Shown here in pieces: positions 27,719-45,800 of a DNA stretch of 64,000 nucleotides; the stretch's first letter is position 1, and the number at the start of each line of letters is the position of its first letter. The stretch comes from Taeniopygia guttata (taxonomy: Eukaryota > Chordata > Aves > Passeriformes > Estrildidae). The notes under the pieces were generated by a model. It was given only the letters and a program-made list of their open reading frames with translations. It searched no databases and was not told where the DNA came from. A program made the position numbers and the translations under genes. The stretch lies in assembly GCF_048771995.1 (NCBI RefSeq), contig NC_133024.1, forward strand, positions 88,754,501 to 88,818,500, given 5' to 3'.

Positions 27719-27840
27719 TGGTTTTTTGGGGGTTTTTTTGGGGGGGGGGTTGGGGTTTTTTTGTTTGTTTTGGTGGGTTTTTTGGGTTTTTTTTTTTGTT
27801 TGATGGTTTGTTTTATGTTTTTTGGTTTTTTTTTATTCCT
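27719..27840 (+). repeat. G/T-rich low-complexity tract
   Basis: About 120 bases made almost only of T and G. G-runs of 5, 10 and 4 fall at 27728-27732, 27740-27749 and 27752-27755, followed by further GGG runs near 27775 and 27784. At least four G-runs with short T loops satisfy the usual G-quadruplex pattern on the + strand. The complement is an A/C tract that gives a meaningless Lys/Pro/Thr-rich open frame. Confidence 0.85.
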
Positions 27841-30800
27841 ATAGCATTTTTGCTTCATATCTGTTTTGAATTTTAACTCTACTTTTCGTGCTGGGAAAAA
27901 CTGACAGCTGGATCTAATCTTTATGTCTTGCAGATGACATGTGTAACCATGTACCTCAGCATCCCAAGGAACAAGGCTGGACCTACAGGAACAGAAAGTA
28001 TGACACAAAGTACAGAGAGCCAGAACCTCACATACCTCCTTTACACTCTCTGGACAAGAGGATTGTTCTCTATGAGAATTGCCATTAAAGCAGAGTTGAA
28101 AAGGTGTCTTGCTTATTGCAGAATTTTTATATGCCTGTAAGAATTTTTAAACCCTTAAACATTACAACAGTTTTTAATCCCCCACCAAGCTAGTATTCCA
28201 AACTAGCTCTCCTCTCATTAAATTCATATATATATTACTCTATATTTTTATGGAAGCAGAAATCTGGCACACACTTTAGAAATTATCCTATTTGTACGGA
28301 ATTTTTTTTCAGACCTTCTGTTCAGCATCCAGGACAACAAAGTTTTACACTGAAGAATTTTGCTTATTTCTAGATATTTGCTTTTATATAGCTTACTATT
28401 CCTCACCTATCAACTTGTAGGTGAGATTACTTAATATGTGCATTTCAAAATCCATTTTATTGATAGCCACAGTTGAGTCTGGATCTAGCTTGACTAATTT
28501 CAGGAACTCAGGGCTTTTGCAGCTGCAGAGAGCACTGCCACAACATTGCTTTTTCCACAGCTTTCTTACTGGCTACACTCATATACTTGGCATTTCAGAA
28601 AAATGCAGCTTTTCCTGATCTGCCTAGGGTTATGCTTAGGGTTAGGGGTCAGAAAGCCACAAAGCACTTTATCTGTATATGTTATTGGGAAAATACTTTA
28701 AAATGCTGCAGGATTCCAATTATATTTTATCACTTGACTATGCATGCCCACAATAACAAGATTTTATAATAATATTACTGCAATCCCAATACATGTGGAG
28801 CTGCTCAGTTTTATTCACACTGTAGGCTCCAACACTTCCCCTTGGAAGAAACTCTACTGGAGAGAGAATACTTAAAACCAAGAAATTTCAGGAGTGTGAT
28901 GATAATGGAACATAAATGCTTTACTGATAGGGATTGCACTTAGGTATCGTGCTTAAATGTGTTTCTTAATTAGAGCCTTAGGACTATTCACTCCATGGTT
29001 ACACTTAAAATATCCTTTAGTACTTACTTTGCTACTGTATAAATGTATCTGTGATGATTATTTCACCTTTGTCTGGCTGGAACCCAGTAATAAATACCCA
29101 TCACAAGATTGGTGGTAGTGTTTGTATTTTATAGACACCTGCAGGATTGTTCTCCACCAGGAGCCTATGGCAGGATGTATTTGTGATTGAGTCTAAATGT
29201 ATCCCACAGTACCAAAAGTTTTTGTTGCCTAAGGTTGCTCACTGACTTACAGTCAGACCAAGCTGAATTCAGTCACCAAGAGATGAACGCAGTATTAAAA
29301 TTCAAGAAGCCTCAAAGTGACACCTTGGTCTGTCCCAGAGTGTTCTTTAATTTCTCCAAAGTATGCATTTTTCTGAATGAGGAATACAGGTTGGTATCTA
29401 AGGATAGCAACAGCTATCAAATGTAATTTCAAACTCAAAATATTTTGACATTTTTTGGAATAAAGAGATTGTGTTTTGTCCAGCAGAGGGAGACCTGAGT
29501 TTAAGAGAAATGTAATGCAAACACGAAGTGTAACACAGAAACACATTCTTTCACTCAAATGTATCAGATATAGATTTTAATTTATAAGAAATATTACCCT
29601 ATATTATATAGACCATTAAATGTAGGCAAAATATGAAGTTAATCAGACTTAAAACCATATCATAGTGCTTGATTCTGATGTAGGATTTGTAGCCTTCATC
29701 CCACTTGAAGTCTGATACTATGTTAATAAAAGACAACACAGCCAAGCAAAAATAAAATCAAATTCAATAATAAAATAAAATAATCAAAGTGTGTTTTAGA
29801 TGAGTAAACACCTACCACCAGTTTTCACCCAGGAAAAGGTGAATGGAAACCTGGAGAAAGCTCTCTGTAGAGATTGCCTGGTCTTTTTTAGAGTGGTCCC
29901 ATAAATCATGACTCTAGACAAGAAACCCAGTTCCTGGACCAGCCTGTTCCACCTTCATCTCCCTGTTTCAAAACCAAAAAAATTCATCTCTCATTTCCCA
30001 CTTCAAAAGCAGTTTTAAAGCTACAGGCAGTGACTTTTTACCTCACTGCAGCTTATCTGGCACAGTGCATTGTTCAAGGACTACTCAGATTCACAGCTGC
30101 AATAGAAAAGAGACACTCAATAAGCAGTCTTGGGTTTCCTTTGTCATACACACAAATTATGTGCTTTGGGGATTACTGCATTATGATTGCAGGATGATTG
30201 CATAACTGAGAGTGGTGAGCAATGTTACAAACCAGGAAATGATCTGCCAGGTATGAGAAGAATAAGCAGAACCAGCACAAGCTTAACACAGCGAGGAAAA
30301 TGGCAAATCTTCCCATGAGAGAACTTGAAAGTTTAAATAAAAATATTGTACCTTACCCATATATTCTCTGATTCTTGTGTTTCAATTATTCATTCTGGTG
30401 TTGTCAGCCTTCAGAAGAAACACCTGGTGTAAGAGTCATAAAAAGATCAAGGGGCTGACCAAAGACAAAGAATATTCCATAACATATGATGTCTATTCAG
30501 CAATAAAAGCCAAGAGAAAGGAGGAGGAAGATAGGGTATTCCTAATATACATTCCTTTTGGAGTAACCACTATGTGTCCTAAAGCCACGATTCCCAGAAA
30601 GTGCCATACAACACCTGCTGATGGGAAACAGAGAATAAAATTTTTTTGATGTTTTTACCTTTGCTTGCACACACAGGATCTTTGCAGTTTAGATTAGATA
30701 TTAGGAAGAAAATTAATTATTCCAAGACAATGAGAGAGACAATTTAATAATCTTGCTGGAGCTACTGACTGCCATTTTATGTTGTTGTCAGTAAAGAATC

Positions 30801-31950
30801 ACACTTTACATGAGAATTCCTAGTGGGTTTTTTTCACAGGATTTGAAAGGATTTCACAAACCATGCCAGAAAAACTGCTCAGCTGTTGGCTGCTGCTGCA
30901 CTTCCTCCTTTACTCTCCTCATACAGATAGGAAGAATGGAATCTCCACCCACACAAGTTTTCAACTTATCTTGTGCCTGAAGATTAAGTTCCTGCATAGT
31001 TACTAATGCAGCCAAGGACTGAAGACATTTAAGCAGGAAAAATTCTCTGGCAAGTTTCTTTTTCCTTCATTTTTTAAAAAATTATTGCGTGACTGCCCAG
31101 CCACCAATTCAACATCTCACTCCACTCAGCTGAATCTGTAAGAAATTGCTGTGAGTAAACAAGAAAACTACAGAAAATATTCTAGTAATGTTTGGTGTTG
31201 GGATTGAAATGCCTTTTTTCTGGATGATATTTTTAGTTGAGATTATTTCCATAGCCTCCCCTTAAGCACAGCTTTCTTCTGACCAGACTCTGGAGGTCTG
31301 AAAGTTATGCTTAAGAGATCTCCCTGGGAGAAATTCAGAAATTAATAACTAGCTATTATAAAATGATTGATTTGCATAATTAAAGTCCAACAACCTTTAG
31401 TTAATGATCAATCTAGTTCAGGTTATTTACAGGCAACATATTTCAAAATATAGCAAAGAGTTCCAAGAGTGCTAAGATCCAGGAACAAAACACAGAAAAC
31501 ATCTGCAAATATTTTTGTAAGTATAAGGCACAAAGGGTGTCGGCAGGCGTTTCTGTTTATTTTCTTCACAGAGGAAGGGTTAGGTCCTGTATGCTGATTT
31601 CATTACCTGCTGTTATTCTCTGCCTTCTTTTGAATCACACCTCTGATTACTTTTTTTGCCTTTAAAGTCCTCATACCAACCATCAGAATTCTACATAAAT
31701 GTGTTTGATATGAGAATAATGACTTTCTTCTCTTCTTGAATCCGAGTAAACAGAGTGATTTTTAGAGATGCAGAAAACTACCACTAGCAATACATCATGT
31801 ATTTCTGAAAATGAGATCCAGCTTTACGGAGTCTATGTATGGATCCAGATAGGCCAAATCATGGCCAAAGAAATCAAAGGACATGGAATTTGTCCTTATT
31901 GACATGGTCAATAAGAGAGACCTCAAGATAAGTAAATTCAGATTTCTTTT
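27841..31950. other. intergenic / 5' flank of the sulfotransferase, no gene seen
   Basis: AT-rich DNA leading up to the first coding exon of the SULT1C gene. A telomere-like run of hexamers lies at 28625-28648. Cytosolic SULT genes usually have one or more upstream non-coding exons, so part of this stretch may be a 5' UTR intron, but neither a convincing first exon nor a promoter can be singled out. Confidence 0.45.
28625..28648 (+). repeat. short telomere-like hexamer run
   Basis: Four hexamer units read TAGGGT, TATGCT, TAGGGT and TAGGGG. Three resemble the vertebrate telomere repeat. It is far too short to be a real telomeric block and may be chance or a repair scar. Confidence 0.35.
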
Positions 31951-31953
31951 CAG

Positions 31954-32001
31954 AGCAGCCATGTTAATTCTAAGCCTTTCTTCATACAGTTCTCATTGGC
32001 C
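31954..32001 (+). other. SULT1C 5' UTR end with two candidate splice acceptors
   Basis: A pyrimidine tract and AG at 31952-31953 and a second at 31988-31989 could each begin the exon that holds the start codon. SULT genes typically splice a non-coding exon to the ATG exon just upstream of the start. If the first acceptor is used, the mRNA gains an upstream ATG at 31961 whose 17-codon frame ends at 32014, overlapping the main start. If the second is used, only 12 bases precede the start. Choice not determinable here. Confidence 0.4.
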
Positions 32002-37723
<5,722 letters not shown>

Positions 37724-38022
37724 TTACTTGCAATTGAAATTTATGATCTTCAGCCTTTCCCATGTTATATATTTTGCTTTTCTTTCAAAAAATGCCAGTG
37801 TCCCTAAGATTCCAAGATCTTCATTTCACACATAACTGATTTTTCATTACTGGGAGAGTGTCCAAATTATGCCAAAGTTTAAGTCTCTCTCAAGAAAATA
37901 ATTCCATTGGACATTTCTCAGTCACCACTACCACAGTAACTTTCAGCATTAACAAAAATATTTCAAACATGCTGTGGGTTTTGATCTTTATAAAACTGCA
38001 GTTGATATTGCTGGTATTTTCA

Positions 38023-38115
38023 AATAAAACTCTAACAGAAACTAGGAGCCAACATGAAAAAAGGTGTTAAAAGAATGTAATGGGTTGTATGATTGTATGA
38101 ACATTAATCAATAAA
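38023..38115 (+). terminator. candidate SULT1C polyadenylation signals
   Basis: AATAAA occurs at 38023-38028 and 38110-38115 (a third at 38175-38180), 300 to 460 bases after the stop codon. These are the likeliest 3' ends of the sulfotransferase mRNA, although earlier or later sites cannot be excluded. Confidence 0.45.
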
Positions 38116-39007
38116 CAATATATAAATTTAAAGGTGGTCAAGTACAAAGAGAGGAACAGAAGTGCACAAAGTAGAATAAATTTCGTTTTCTCTCATTTTA
38201 AGTTGGACATAAGAAATGCTGTTGAAATGAAAGCAACAGTTCCAAAAACACCAAACACCCATTACTTCCTTTGATAAAAAATGCTGAAGGGCTATACAGA
38301 GGCATTAATTTACCATCTAGCTGTGGGCACAGTAGTCCTTATTGCATCTCACATTTGCCTTCTGAACTGGACATCACAGTGTTCTCTTAACGTTTGGAAA
38401 ATTCTGAAAATTGGTATGAACCAGGTGAAGAGTCAATGCTGCAAATGCCATCCCCCTCTTCACTGTTGTAAAAGTGTTCATTAGTTACTTCATGAACAAA
38501 GGATTGCCTTCTCCTTTACTTTACTCTTAATCAAATATATAAACATCTTGTTGAGGGCTCTTAGTTGCAATAGGGCCTGGTAGATACTGGAAAATAAAAA
38601 CCAGTTCTGCTTTACCATTAGTACCATAACTACAACCTTGCTTTGAGCTTGTGCAAAATTAACTAAAGCAATTCGTAACCCATTTAATTATAGGCAAATG
38701 TTACCAATCCACTTCTGGATTTAAAGTGCCATAATGGAGCTTGGCACACAAAAAACGGCCACAAAGACTTCCTGCTTAACTGAGTTTGCACTCTGAACGT
38801 TAGAGGAAACAGAATGCAGATTACAGCAGCTAAAGGAAAGTACTGTCTTAGTCTCATTTAGTCTAGTTTAGTCAAGTTTAATACAAAAAAATGTTTGCTG
38901 GGGATATTTTCTCTTTGGCTTATTGTGAGTTAAAAGCTAAAAAGCTGTAGCAATATGAGAAGCTGTCAAATGCAAAGCTCATTTCAGGCTACTTATTTAA
39001 TCCACAT

Positions 39008-39082
39008 ATTGCAGTCATTAATGCAGCCATAAAGGGCAGCACATATCTAAAATGAATGCAGTCATTAAGGGCAGCAATACCT
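39008..39082 (+). repeat. short imperfect tandem duplication
   Basis: The motif TGCAGTCATTAA followed by GGGCAGCA occurs twice, at about 39011-39040 and 39056-39078, with a small gap difference. It looks like a local duplication. No function apparent. Confidence 0.5.
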
Positions 39083-42000
39083 TGCATCAATTTGAAAACA
39101 AACAAAAAGTTGCCTGTTAAATGTAGTAGTTACATTGTCCTGGCCCACAGAGTTCTCCCCAAAAATGCCAGAATCACTGAAACTGAAAGCATGTATTTAC
39201 TACCTTAGTGTAATTTATTTTAAAGAGTTCAAGGTCCACAGATTCCTGCCCACAAACAAAAGATGTCTCAGTAAAATGACTACCCGAGAAAAAATTATCA
39301 GAGGAACTGCTGTTCATCACAGCAAGGTTAAATACCAGCTTGAGGAGCTTTCTGCTACTTGCTTGGGTTTTGTTTATGATTAACTTGATTTACTGTCTCA
39401 CTAGTATGAAGAAAAGGTGTTGCCTGCTCTTTCAGGTATTTCCACTCTCTTGGGTTGCTCTATGAAACCACATGAGTCAGCACAGTTTGTCAATCTAATC
39501 CTCATTCAGTGCCACAAGAGGTATCAGTAAATGGAAAACATGCATAACTCAGTAGCTTGGTGACATTTTATGGGCAGTGCTGTACAAAAGGTCACGCAGA
39601 TGACCTGTCTGCTCTTCCCCTGAAATCTCAAAACCATCAGAAAAGCAAAATGCTGACAGTGGCTGAAGCCTTATTTGAAAAGGGAGTTACATAGCAACTG
39701 CAAGGATAGAGGCAGTGTATTATAAGGGACTAATATCACATTGGGAAAGTCACCTTTGCTCTCACTTCCTTAGGTAACTTTTCACCCAGCTGCAATTCAG
39801 CTGCTATAAACAACAAATAAAAAGTACCACGGGTCAAACTGCAGTCCTAGAATACAAGAGGAGAAACAAACACTTTGATGTGATGTCCACATAAGAAGTG
39901 GCTTTTCTTATGCTATTGACAGTATTTTTCTATATATTCAAATATAAGAATTTTAACTATTTTGACAAAATATAGTTGGCAGGAGGATAGAAAAGTGGGG
40001 ACTTTGTGCTTTTTATACCTTCTCAAGCCACCATAGCTGAGAGATCAACTTATGGATTCAATCATGATTTGCAAAATGTTCACTAGTGTAAAACTACAGG
40101 GAGTAATTTATGTTATCAGTGAAAATTATTTGACCTGTAGTTATGAAGAAAATTTGGGAAAAAGTTAATGGATTGTATGCATCTCTCAAAGGTCATAGAT
40201 TCTACCACTGTTTGGTGTCTATTTTGACTGTATATCAATAGAATTGTGCATATGCTTCTGGGCATATGCCTGGAGGGTGCCCTCATCTAGAGTGCCTTTA
40301 ACTTCCATTTCTTTAGGTCTGACAGTTGCTATCTACAGAAGAGCTTTAAATTATGTGTCTGTATATGGAGATTTTTTTACTAATACCAACAAAAGTTGGT
40401 AAGAGATTTAACATATTTTTATGCAAGATAATGTAAATCAATGAGCACCTGCAGAAGGAGATTGTATGTATACAGCCAAATTATTTCAAATAATTTAAAC
40501 TATTGTTACACTTCTGATGCAAACACATGACTGTTTACTGTGGAGGTAAAACTGTACAGAAATATATTAGGCATAAGTCCTAAAAATACACCCATGCTTT
40601 ATTTTCATCCACTTATCTAGATGCACAGTTTTACTAACCTTTTCAGATGCAACATCTTCAATGTCAGTTTAACAAGACTTGTGTAGTTTAGCTAATGCAA
40701 TCCCACAGCAACTTCTCTGATGCTGCTTGTTTCTTCTTTTAGAAGAAAGTGCCCCTGCTGGGTTTTGATAGTACAGAAACTTTGTTATTCATCTCTAAAA
40801 AATGTTTCAAGCTCCGTGTTGATTAATACGTGTTAACCATTCATGTGGTTCTGTTTTGGAGCTCTGTGTTAGCAACTACCAAACCAAACACTCCCATGTG
40901 AATGACTAAAGATTCCTGCTTTAATACCGACTGTTTTAAAGACACTGCTGTATTAATCCTAGAATAGTCATAATCCCCCTAGAACTTGGCTGTCAATAGC
41001 AGCTAGGAAAGACACTTTACCTTCACATGGAATGCAACCATTTGTGAAAGAGAATGAAAGAAGCATAAAACTCCAAAAAATTAAAGAAAGAAAGAGAGAA
41101 GGGAGCTCTTCTATCTTCCTAGCTAGCATTCAAAGACAGATGGACACTGCTTTCCTTTCCAGTAATCTAACTGTAGATGATCTGCTTCATACTTGAACTG
41201 AAAGTCTCTGTTTCTCCAGTTAGGAAAACAGACCATGCAGAGAAAGAAGATTTTATGTAATTTGTCCTATCCATACAGGATATGGATATCATACTTTATA
41301 TTAATGTTTTACATCAACATGTTTACAAAGTGTTTTACCTTGACAACAAGGTTAATTATTAATTCTGGCATTTTTCAGAAGTGCATTAACATATTTTAAG
41401 CCTGGACTGAAGCTTTCATTTCCCTTCACATCCTCAATGAATGCCGCAAGGTCTGTCTCAGTGTGGGCTGTAGGTGAGCCTAGAGGCACACTGAGAGTGA
41501 GAGTTAAGCCCTTCATACTTCTAAGATGCAGCCAAACTGTGCTGCCAGACTGAAAGTAATGGGCTTAGGCTAGATAACAAACAAGGCTCTGCCTGCCCTC
41601 TAGACGAAGCACTGTGTAGGTAGATCAGGAAAGCCATCATGCAGCAGCACCCTGTGGTTAATGTCAAAGATGCAAATTACTCATGGATTGTTTTGCAGAA
41701 GGGCTTTGGCATAGGCTGCTGCAAGGGCAGTTGGTATCTATTAGCTGTGTGTGCTCAAACTGCCTTCTGAACTGAAGGCACAGTCAAATTATATCCATCT
41801 ACCATGACTGTGGAGACACAGGCATCATGTTGAAAGTTAGCTACACTGGGTCCTGCTCCGGTACAGGCAATATAAGTACAGGTAGAATCTTAGGTCAGGC
41901 ACCTAAAAATTAAGGTAACTATTTTTTTTATTTGTTAAAATTGGGCATTTTGATTTAAAGTGATTTGTTATATTACCAATAACACTCAGTTACATTTGCT

Positions 42001-42199
42001 ACTATCTCTGTGTGTAATTAAAGGTTTTTCATGTTAACAACAGAACAGTCTTGTAGACAGACCTCATCCCAGGTATGAAAACAAAATGGTTCCTTGTGTG
42101 AGTTTTACATTAATCTATCAAAAGGTTTGCTGGACTTTGCTGGTGAGAACACCAAACTTCCCACCTCTATTTCCTATTACAGTTTAAGACCAGAATTAA

Positions 42200-42270
42200 G
42201 GACTGTATATACAGTATATACAGTCCTATACAGTCTGTATATGTATATATATGTATATCCAGACTGTATA
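42200..42270. repeat. AT-rich inverted repeats (cruciform-prone)
   Basis: Positions 42200-42226 form a perfect palindrome with 13-base arms (GGACTGTATATAC and its complement) around a single central base. Directly after it, arms at 42227-42237 (TATACAGTCTG) and 42260-42270 (CAGACTGTATA) pair perfectly around a (TA/TG)-rich loop that is itself nearly self-complementary. The block is built from CAGTC/GACTG and TATA units. No terminal repeats or gene suggest a transposon. Confidence 0.8.
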
Positions 42271-44541
42271 CACAGTCTAATTTTTTAACACCTAGCCACA
42301 TCCTTCACACACAAAATGAGATAAATAACTTTTTTTTCACTGTATCATTCCACTCCTGTGGTAACCTACTGAATCTCAACCCTACAAAATGGCCATAGTC
42401 AGCCAGATAATCTGTAGTTCATTTGCACAGGGGGTGTGCTTTAAGTTTCCAAACAGAGGAGAACAATTAACATACTATAAATTCATATGTTGTTTTCCTT
42501 TGTATTAACCTGGCATGTAAAAATGCATAGAAGCAGCTCAAAGCAAGAACTCTGACTGGTCTGCCATAGGTCAAAACTAAGTCTGCAACCCTCAGAACTT
42601 GTTGCAAAGACAGATTCTACAGTGGCAAGTATTTAAAGCATCTGCTCCCTTATGCTGAAAACACATTCCCCAGTAGCAAAATTACAGGCATTTTCTCATT
42701 CTGTGCTCTTCAGAAAATTCTTGCAGTTCTAATAATTCCAAGGATAGTGAACAAGCATTTGTACCCTGCCTTGATGTAAGGGCTAATTACAGCCCTGTGG
42801 GACTTGGCTTCTCAATGAAAGCAGAATTGAAAATTTGTTATGCTCTGCCCCAACATATCTCATAAATCTCTTGGCAATCTTGTTTTACATAGACAATGCT
42901 ATTTAAAAAGATGAATTAATTATCTTTTACAAAGATAATAAAATCATGGGATATATGGACTATGTAAATTATTCTTGTTTTTCTCACTTATCTTGTCTCA
43001 AATTAGCTGCACTTATTATTATGTATCAGCTTACTGTCTCGTTCTAGATAGGTAAGACACAATTCATAAATAGCTTAAAAAAACTTTATCATACTATTGC
43101 AGGTACAAACCAACATTTTTCCTCACAAATTTCAGAGCAACTTGCACTTTATTGTAACAAACTGAAACAATCAACAGTCAAAATCCTCAATCTTTTTTCA
43201 TACAGTTATTCTAGAAACTTTTTTAATTCGTCTACCATTCCCTAACAAGGATTCTTTGCAATTGCTGTTGCAATTCAGGACCAGAATGAAAGACTGTTAA
43301 GACAATCTCAAATGTACAATATACCTAAACTCTGTTACATAAAATAGAGGGAGAGCTGAGTGGTCCGTAGCCAGAATCAGATACAGAAAGCCTGCAATGA
43401 GTTAGCCAGTAGTTCGCTGTCTTCAGTACTAACATCTCTGAAAACCCTTTTGTGTCTGCCTTGGATTAGCTCCAAAATCAATTCCCTCGTAGGTTAAACA
43501 ATGAGATGACCCAAGAGTTGGTATATAATACATATTGTCTGAAAATAGGCAGAAGGAACAAATTCGCATGAACCATTGTTTTCTCTGTGGTTTCCCAAAA
43601 GAGAAGGTTAGTTTACTACAGTGTTCCTCCCAAATATTCAAATTCAGTTGGACACTGACCTCAAAGCACAGAGCCAGGATGGCAGTTTGGGGTGAAAATC
43701 TTCTGCTATGGAATGGTTTTGGAAGGATTCTGTCTCAAAAGGCTCTTGAAATTGTGAAATCCTCATGTTAGATCAGAGAAACAATAGGTAACCAGTTCAG
43801 AGTATCCCAATGTGAAAGGGGAAGGAAAGAATAAATATATTTAATGTCCTCTGAACCTTCTAAAAAGTATAATAATAGAAGTAATGAAAAAACACTGTCA
43901 TGCTGTTTGGTTAGGGACATCTGTTCCTTACCAGCAACCTCTGTGAGCATGGAACCATGTGCTCCTGCTTCAGTTGTGTAGCTGCATAAATAGATATATA
44001 TGAATATATATAATGGACAGTGAATGCCTTGGAGGCAGAAAAAAAAATACTAAAATACTTTCTTAGGTATATGTGAAGAACCTTTCTGCTTTTTGTCACT
44101 ATTTGCCATTCGAATTTTACAAGAATGACAGTAAGCAGACTTGAAAAAATGCAATTATTCTTCCAAGACAAGCATTTCAACAAATGACTCTCCTTTTTAA
44201 TAAAAATACATATTCTCTCATGACATTATAATTAATTCAGTGATATTCAGCATTCACCTAGTGAACCATAAACAGAATAATATGCCTAAATTGTTTCTCC
44301 CAGGCAACTTTTCATTAAAAATCAATTACTTATCATGAAATGTGAAAAATTATTCAGGCACTACCAAAGTGCATGCACGGTTACAATGAAAAATGTGTGC
44401 CCTTTAAACTAGGCATCGCTCCCCTCAAACACCTACTCAAACAGGCGTAAAAGGTCTCTTTAAGAACATGCAATTACAAGCCATAACACCTAGGTTCTGC
44501 TATTTGCTCTGGTAGCCCTTCACATCCATTTTTGGATTTAC

Positions 44542-44870
44542 AGAATCATGGAATTGTTAGGGTTGGAAGTGACCTCTGGTGATCATCTCACCCAAACCCC
44601 TGCCAAGGCAGGGTCACCTAGAGCAGGTGCCAAAGTATGCATCCAGGTGGGGTTTGAATGTCTCCAGAGGGAGACTCCACAAGCCCCCCGGGGCAGCTGT
44701 GTCAGTGCTCTGCCGCCCTTAAGGAAAGCTCTTACTCGTGTTGGGGTGAAACTTCTTGTGGTTTTATTTAAGGCCGTTGCTCCTGGTCCTGTCGCTGGCC
44801 ACTGATGAAAAGTCTGGCACCATCCTATTGGCACCCGCCGTATTTATTTGATAAATAATTTCAATCACTT
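44542..44870 (-). mobile_element. CR1 LINE 3' fragment
   Basis: Begins with AGAATCATGGAATTGTTAGGG, the reversed CR1 terminus, and continues with the typical blocks GTCACCTAGAGCAGG, CCAGGTGGGGTTTGAATGTCTCCAGAGG and GTCAGTGCTCTG. It ends in a GGCACC...ATTTATTTGATAAAT stretch. It lies about 100 bases before the GCC2 CpG island. Right boundary approximate. Confidence 0.9.
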
Positions 44871-44979
44871 TGTGTTCCCATCAAGGTATTAAAAATCGGT
44901 TTAAATCGCTACGTTTCTACCCGAGCACATCACCCTCCACCTCACATTCTCCTTATGGTGGCAGCGAGACAAGAGCCTG

Positions 44980-45800
44980 CAGCGCTGCTTTGCCCTTAGG
45001 CGCCCTTCAGAAACAGGGAAGAGCGGGGTGCACTCGTGTTGCAGCCGTACCCTTTCCCCTTTCCGCGTTTTCTAAGGCCGAGAACACGAGGCCGGCAGCG
45101 ACGCCACGGCCCAGCCCGGGGCTCCCGCCGCCCGGGCAGCGGCCCTGCGCAGCCCCGCCCGTCCCCCGGGGCGGCGCTCCGTGACGGACGGCCCGAGCCC
45201 GGCCAGCCCGGCGTGCCGGGATGACGGAGGCGGAAGCGGCTCGGGGAGGATGTAGCGGCGCTGGCAGCGGCTGTGGCGCCGCGATCTCCCCGCCCCTGCA
45301 GCCGGCCGGCCCCGCCATGGAGGTAACGCGGCTGGGCAGAGGGGCCGCGGAGCCCTCGGGCTCACCGCGGCTGGGGCGGGCGCGGAGGGGGCGGTGCGTG
45401 ACCTTGGCAAGCGGCACGGGGGGCTGGGGAAGGTGCGGGCCGGCCCCTCCCACTCCGCGGGTTTCCCTTCCCGCGGTGCGGGCGGAGGAGCCCGGGGGCC
45501 GCTGGGCGCTGGGCCGCTGGGCGCCCTTTGCCGCCGCCTCGCAGCCCCGCGGGTGGCGCAGCCCCGGCGGGCGGCAGCTGTGAGGGAGGCCGGGGGCGGG
45601 CAGGGGCCCTGCCGCTGCTGCTGCCGCTGCCTCTGGCCTGCGGAAATGCGAGCGCCCGTGCGGGCTGCCAGGGGCTGGTGTGGTGCCCCTCCTGCTCAGA
45701 AGGTGGGGACGTCGCCCTGTTGGCGCGGGCTCGAGGGCAGCGACACTCGGTGACACACGGCCAGGCGTTGTGTGGTCACTTGTGTGACAGCGCCCACGGG
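44980..45800 (+). promoter_or_regulatory. CpG island promoter of GCC2
   Basis: A sharp rise in G+C and CpG, highest at about 45080-45620, around the first GCC2 exon. It contains GC-box-like CCCCGGGGCGG near 45161, CRE-like TGACGGAC near 45182 and GATGACGG near 45221, and an ETS-like GCGGAAGCGG near 45230. No TATA box is visible, as usual for housekeeping genes. The start site is probably within about 45180-45270. Confidence 0.8.
45317..45322 (+). CDS. GCC2: GCC2 coding exon 1 (Met-Glu)
   Basis: Only ATG GAG is coding before the donor GTAACG. The context CCCGCCATGG is a near-ideal Kozak sequence, and Met-Glu is the known start of mammalian GCC2. An in-frame ATG at 45221 would add 32 residues if the transcript starts early enough. 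It has a weaker context (GGGATGA), so 45317 is preferred. Confidence 0.8.

Larger units (their letters stand above)
38181..44541. other. intergenic between SULT1C and GCC2, no gene seen
   Basis: AT-rich sequence without recognisable coding blocks. It contains a short imperfect duplication at about 39008-39082 and a cruciform-prone AT-rich block at 42200-42270. I see no second sulfotransferase copy: no block resembling KTHLP, YVARN or RKG was found on either strand. Confidence 0.55.

Noticed and set aside
27658-28008. Minus-strand frame rich in Lys, Pro and Thr
   Set aside because: It is a translation of the G/T low-complexity tract.
1-31900. A second SULT1C gene or SLC5A7 exons upstream, as expected from mammalian synteny
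   Set aside because: I looked for KTHLP, YVARN, RKG and FYEDMK-like blocks and for long SLC5A7-type membrane exons on both strands and saw none. The neighbours must lie further left.
42094-42288. 64-codon + strand frame with Tyr/Thr/Val repeats
   Set aside because: Its end is a translation of the TA-rich palindromes.
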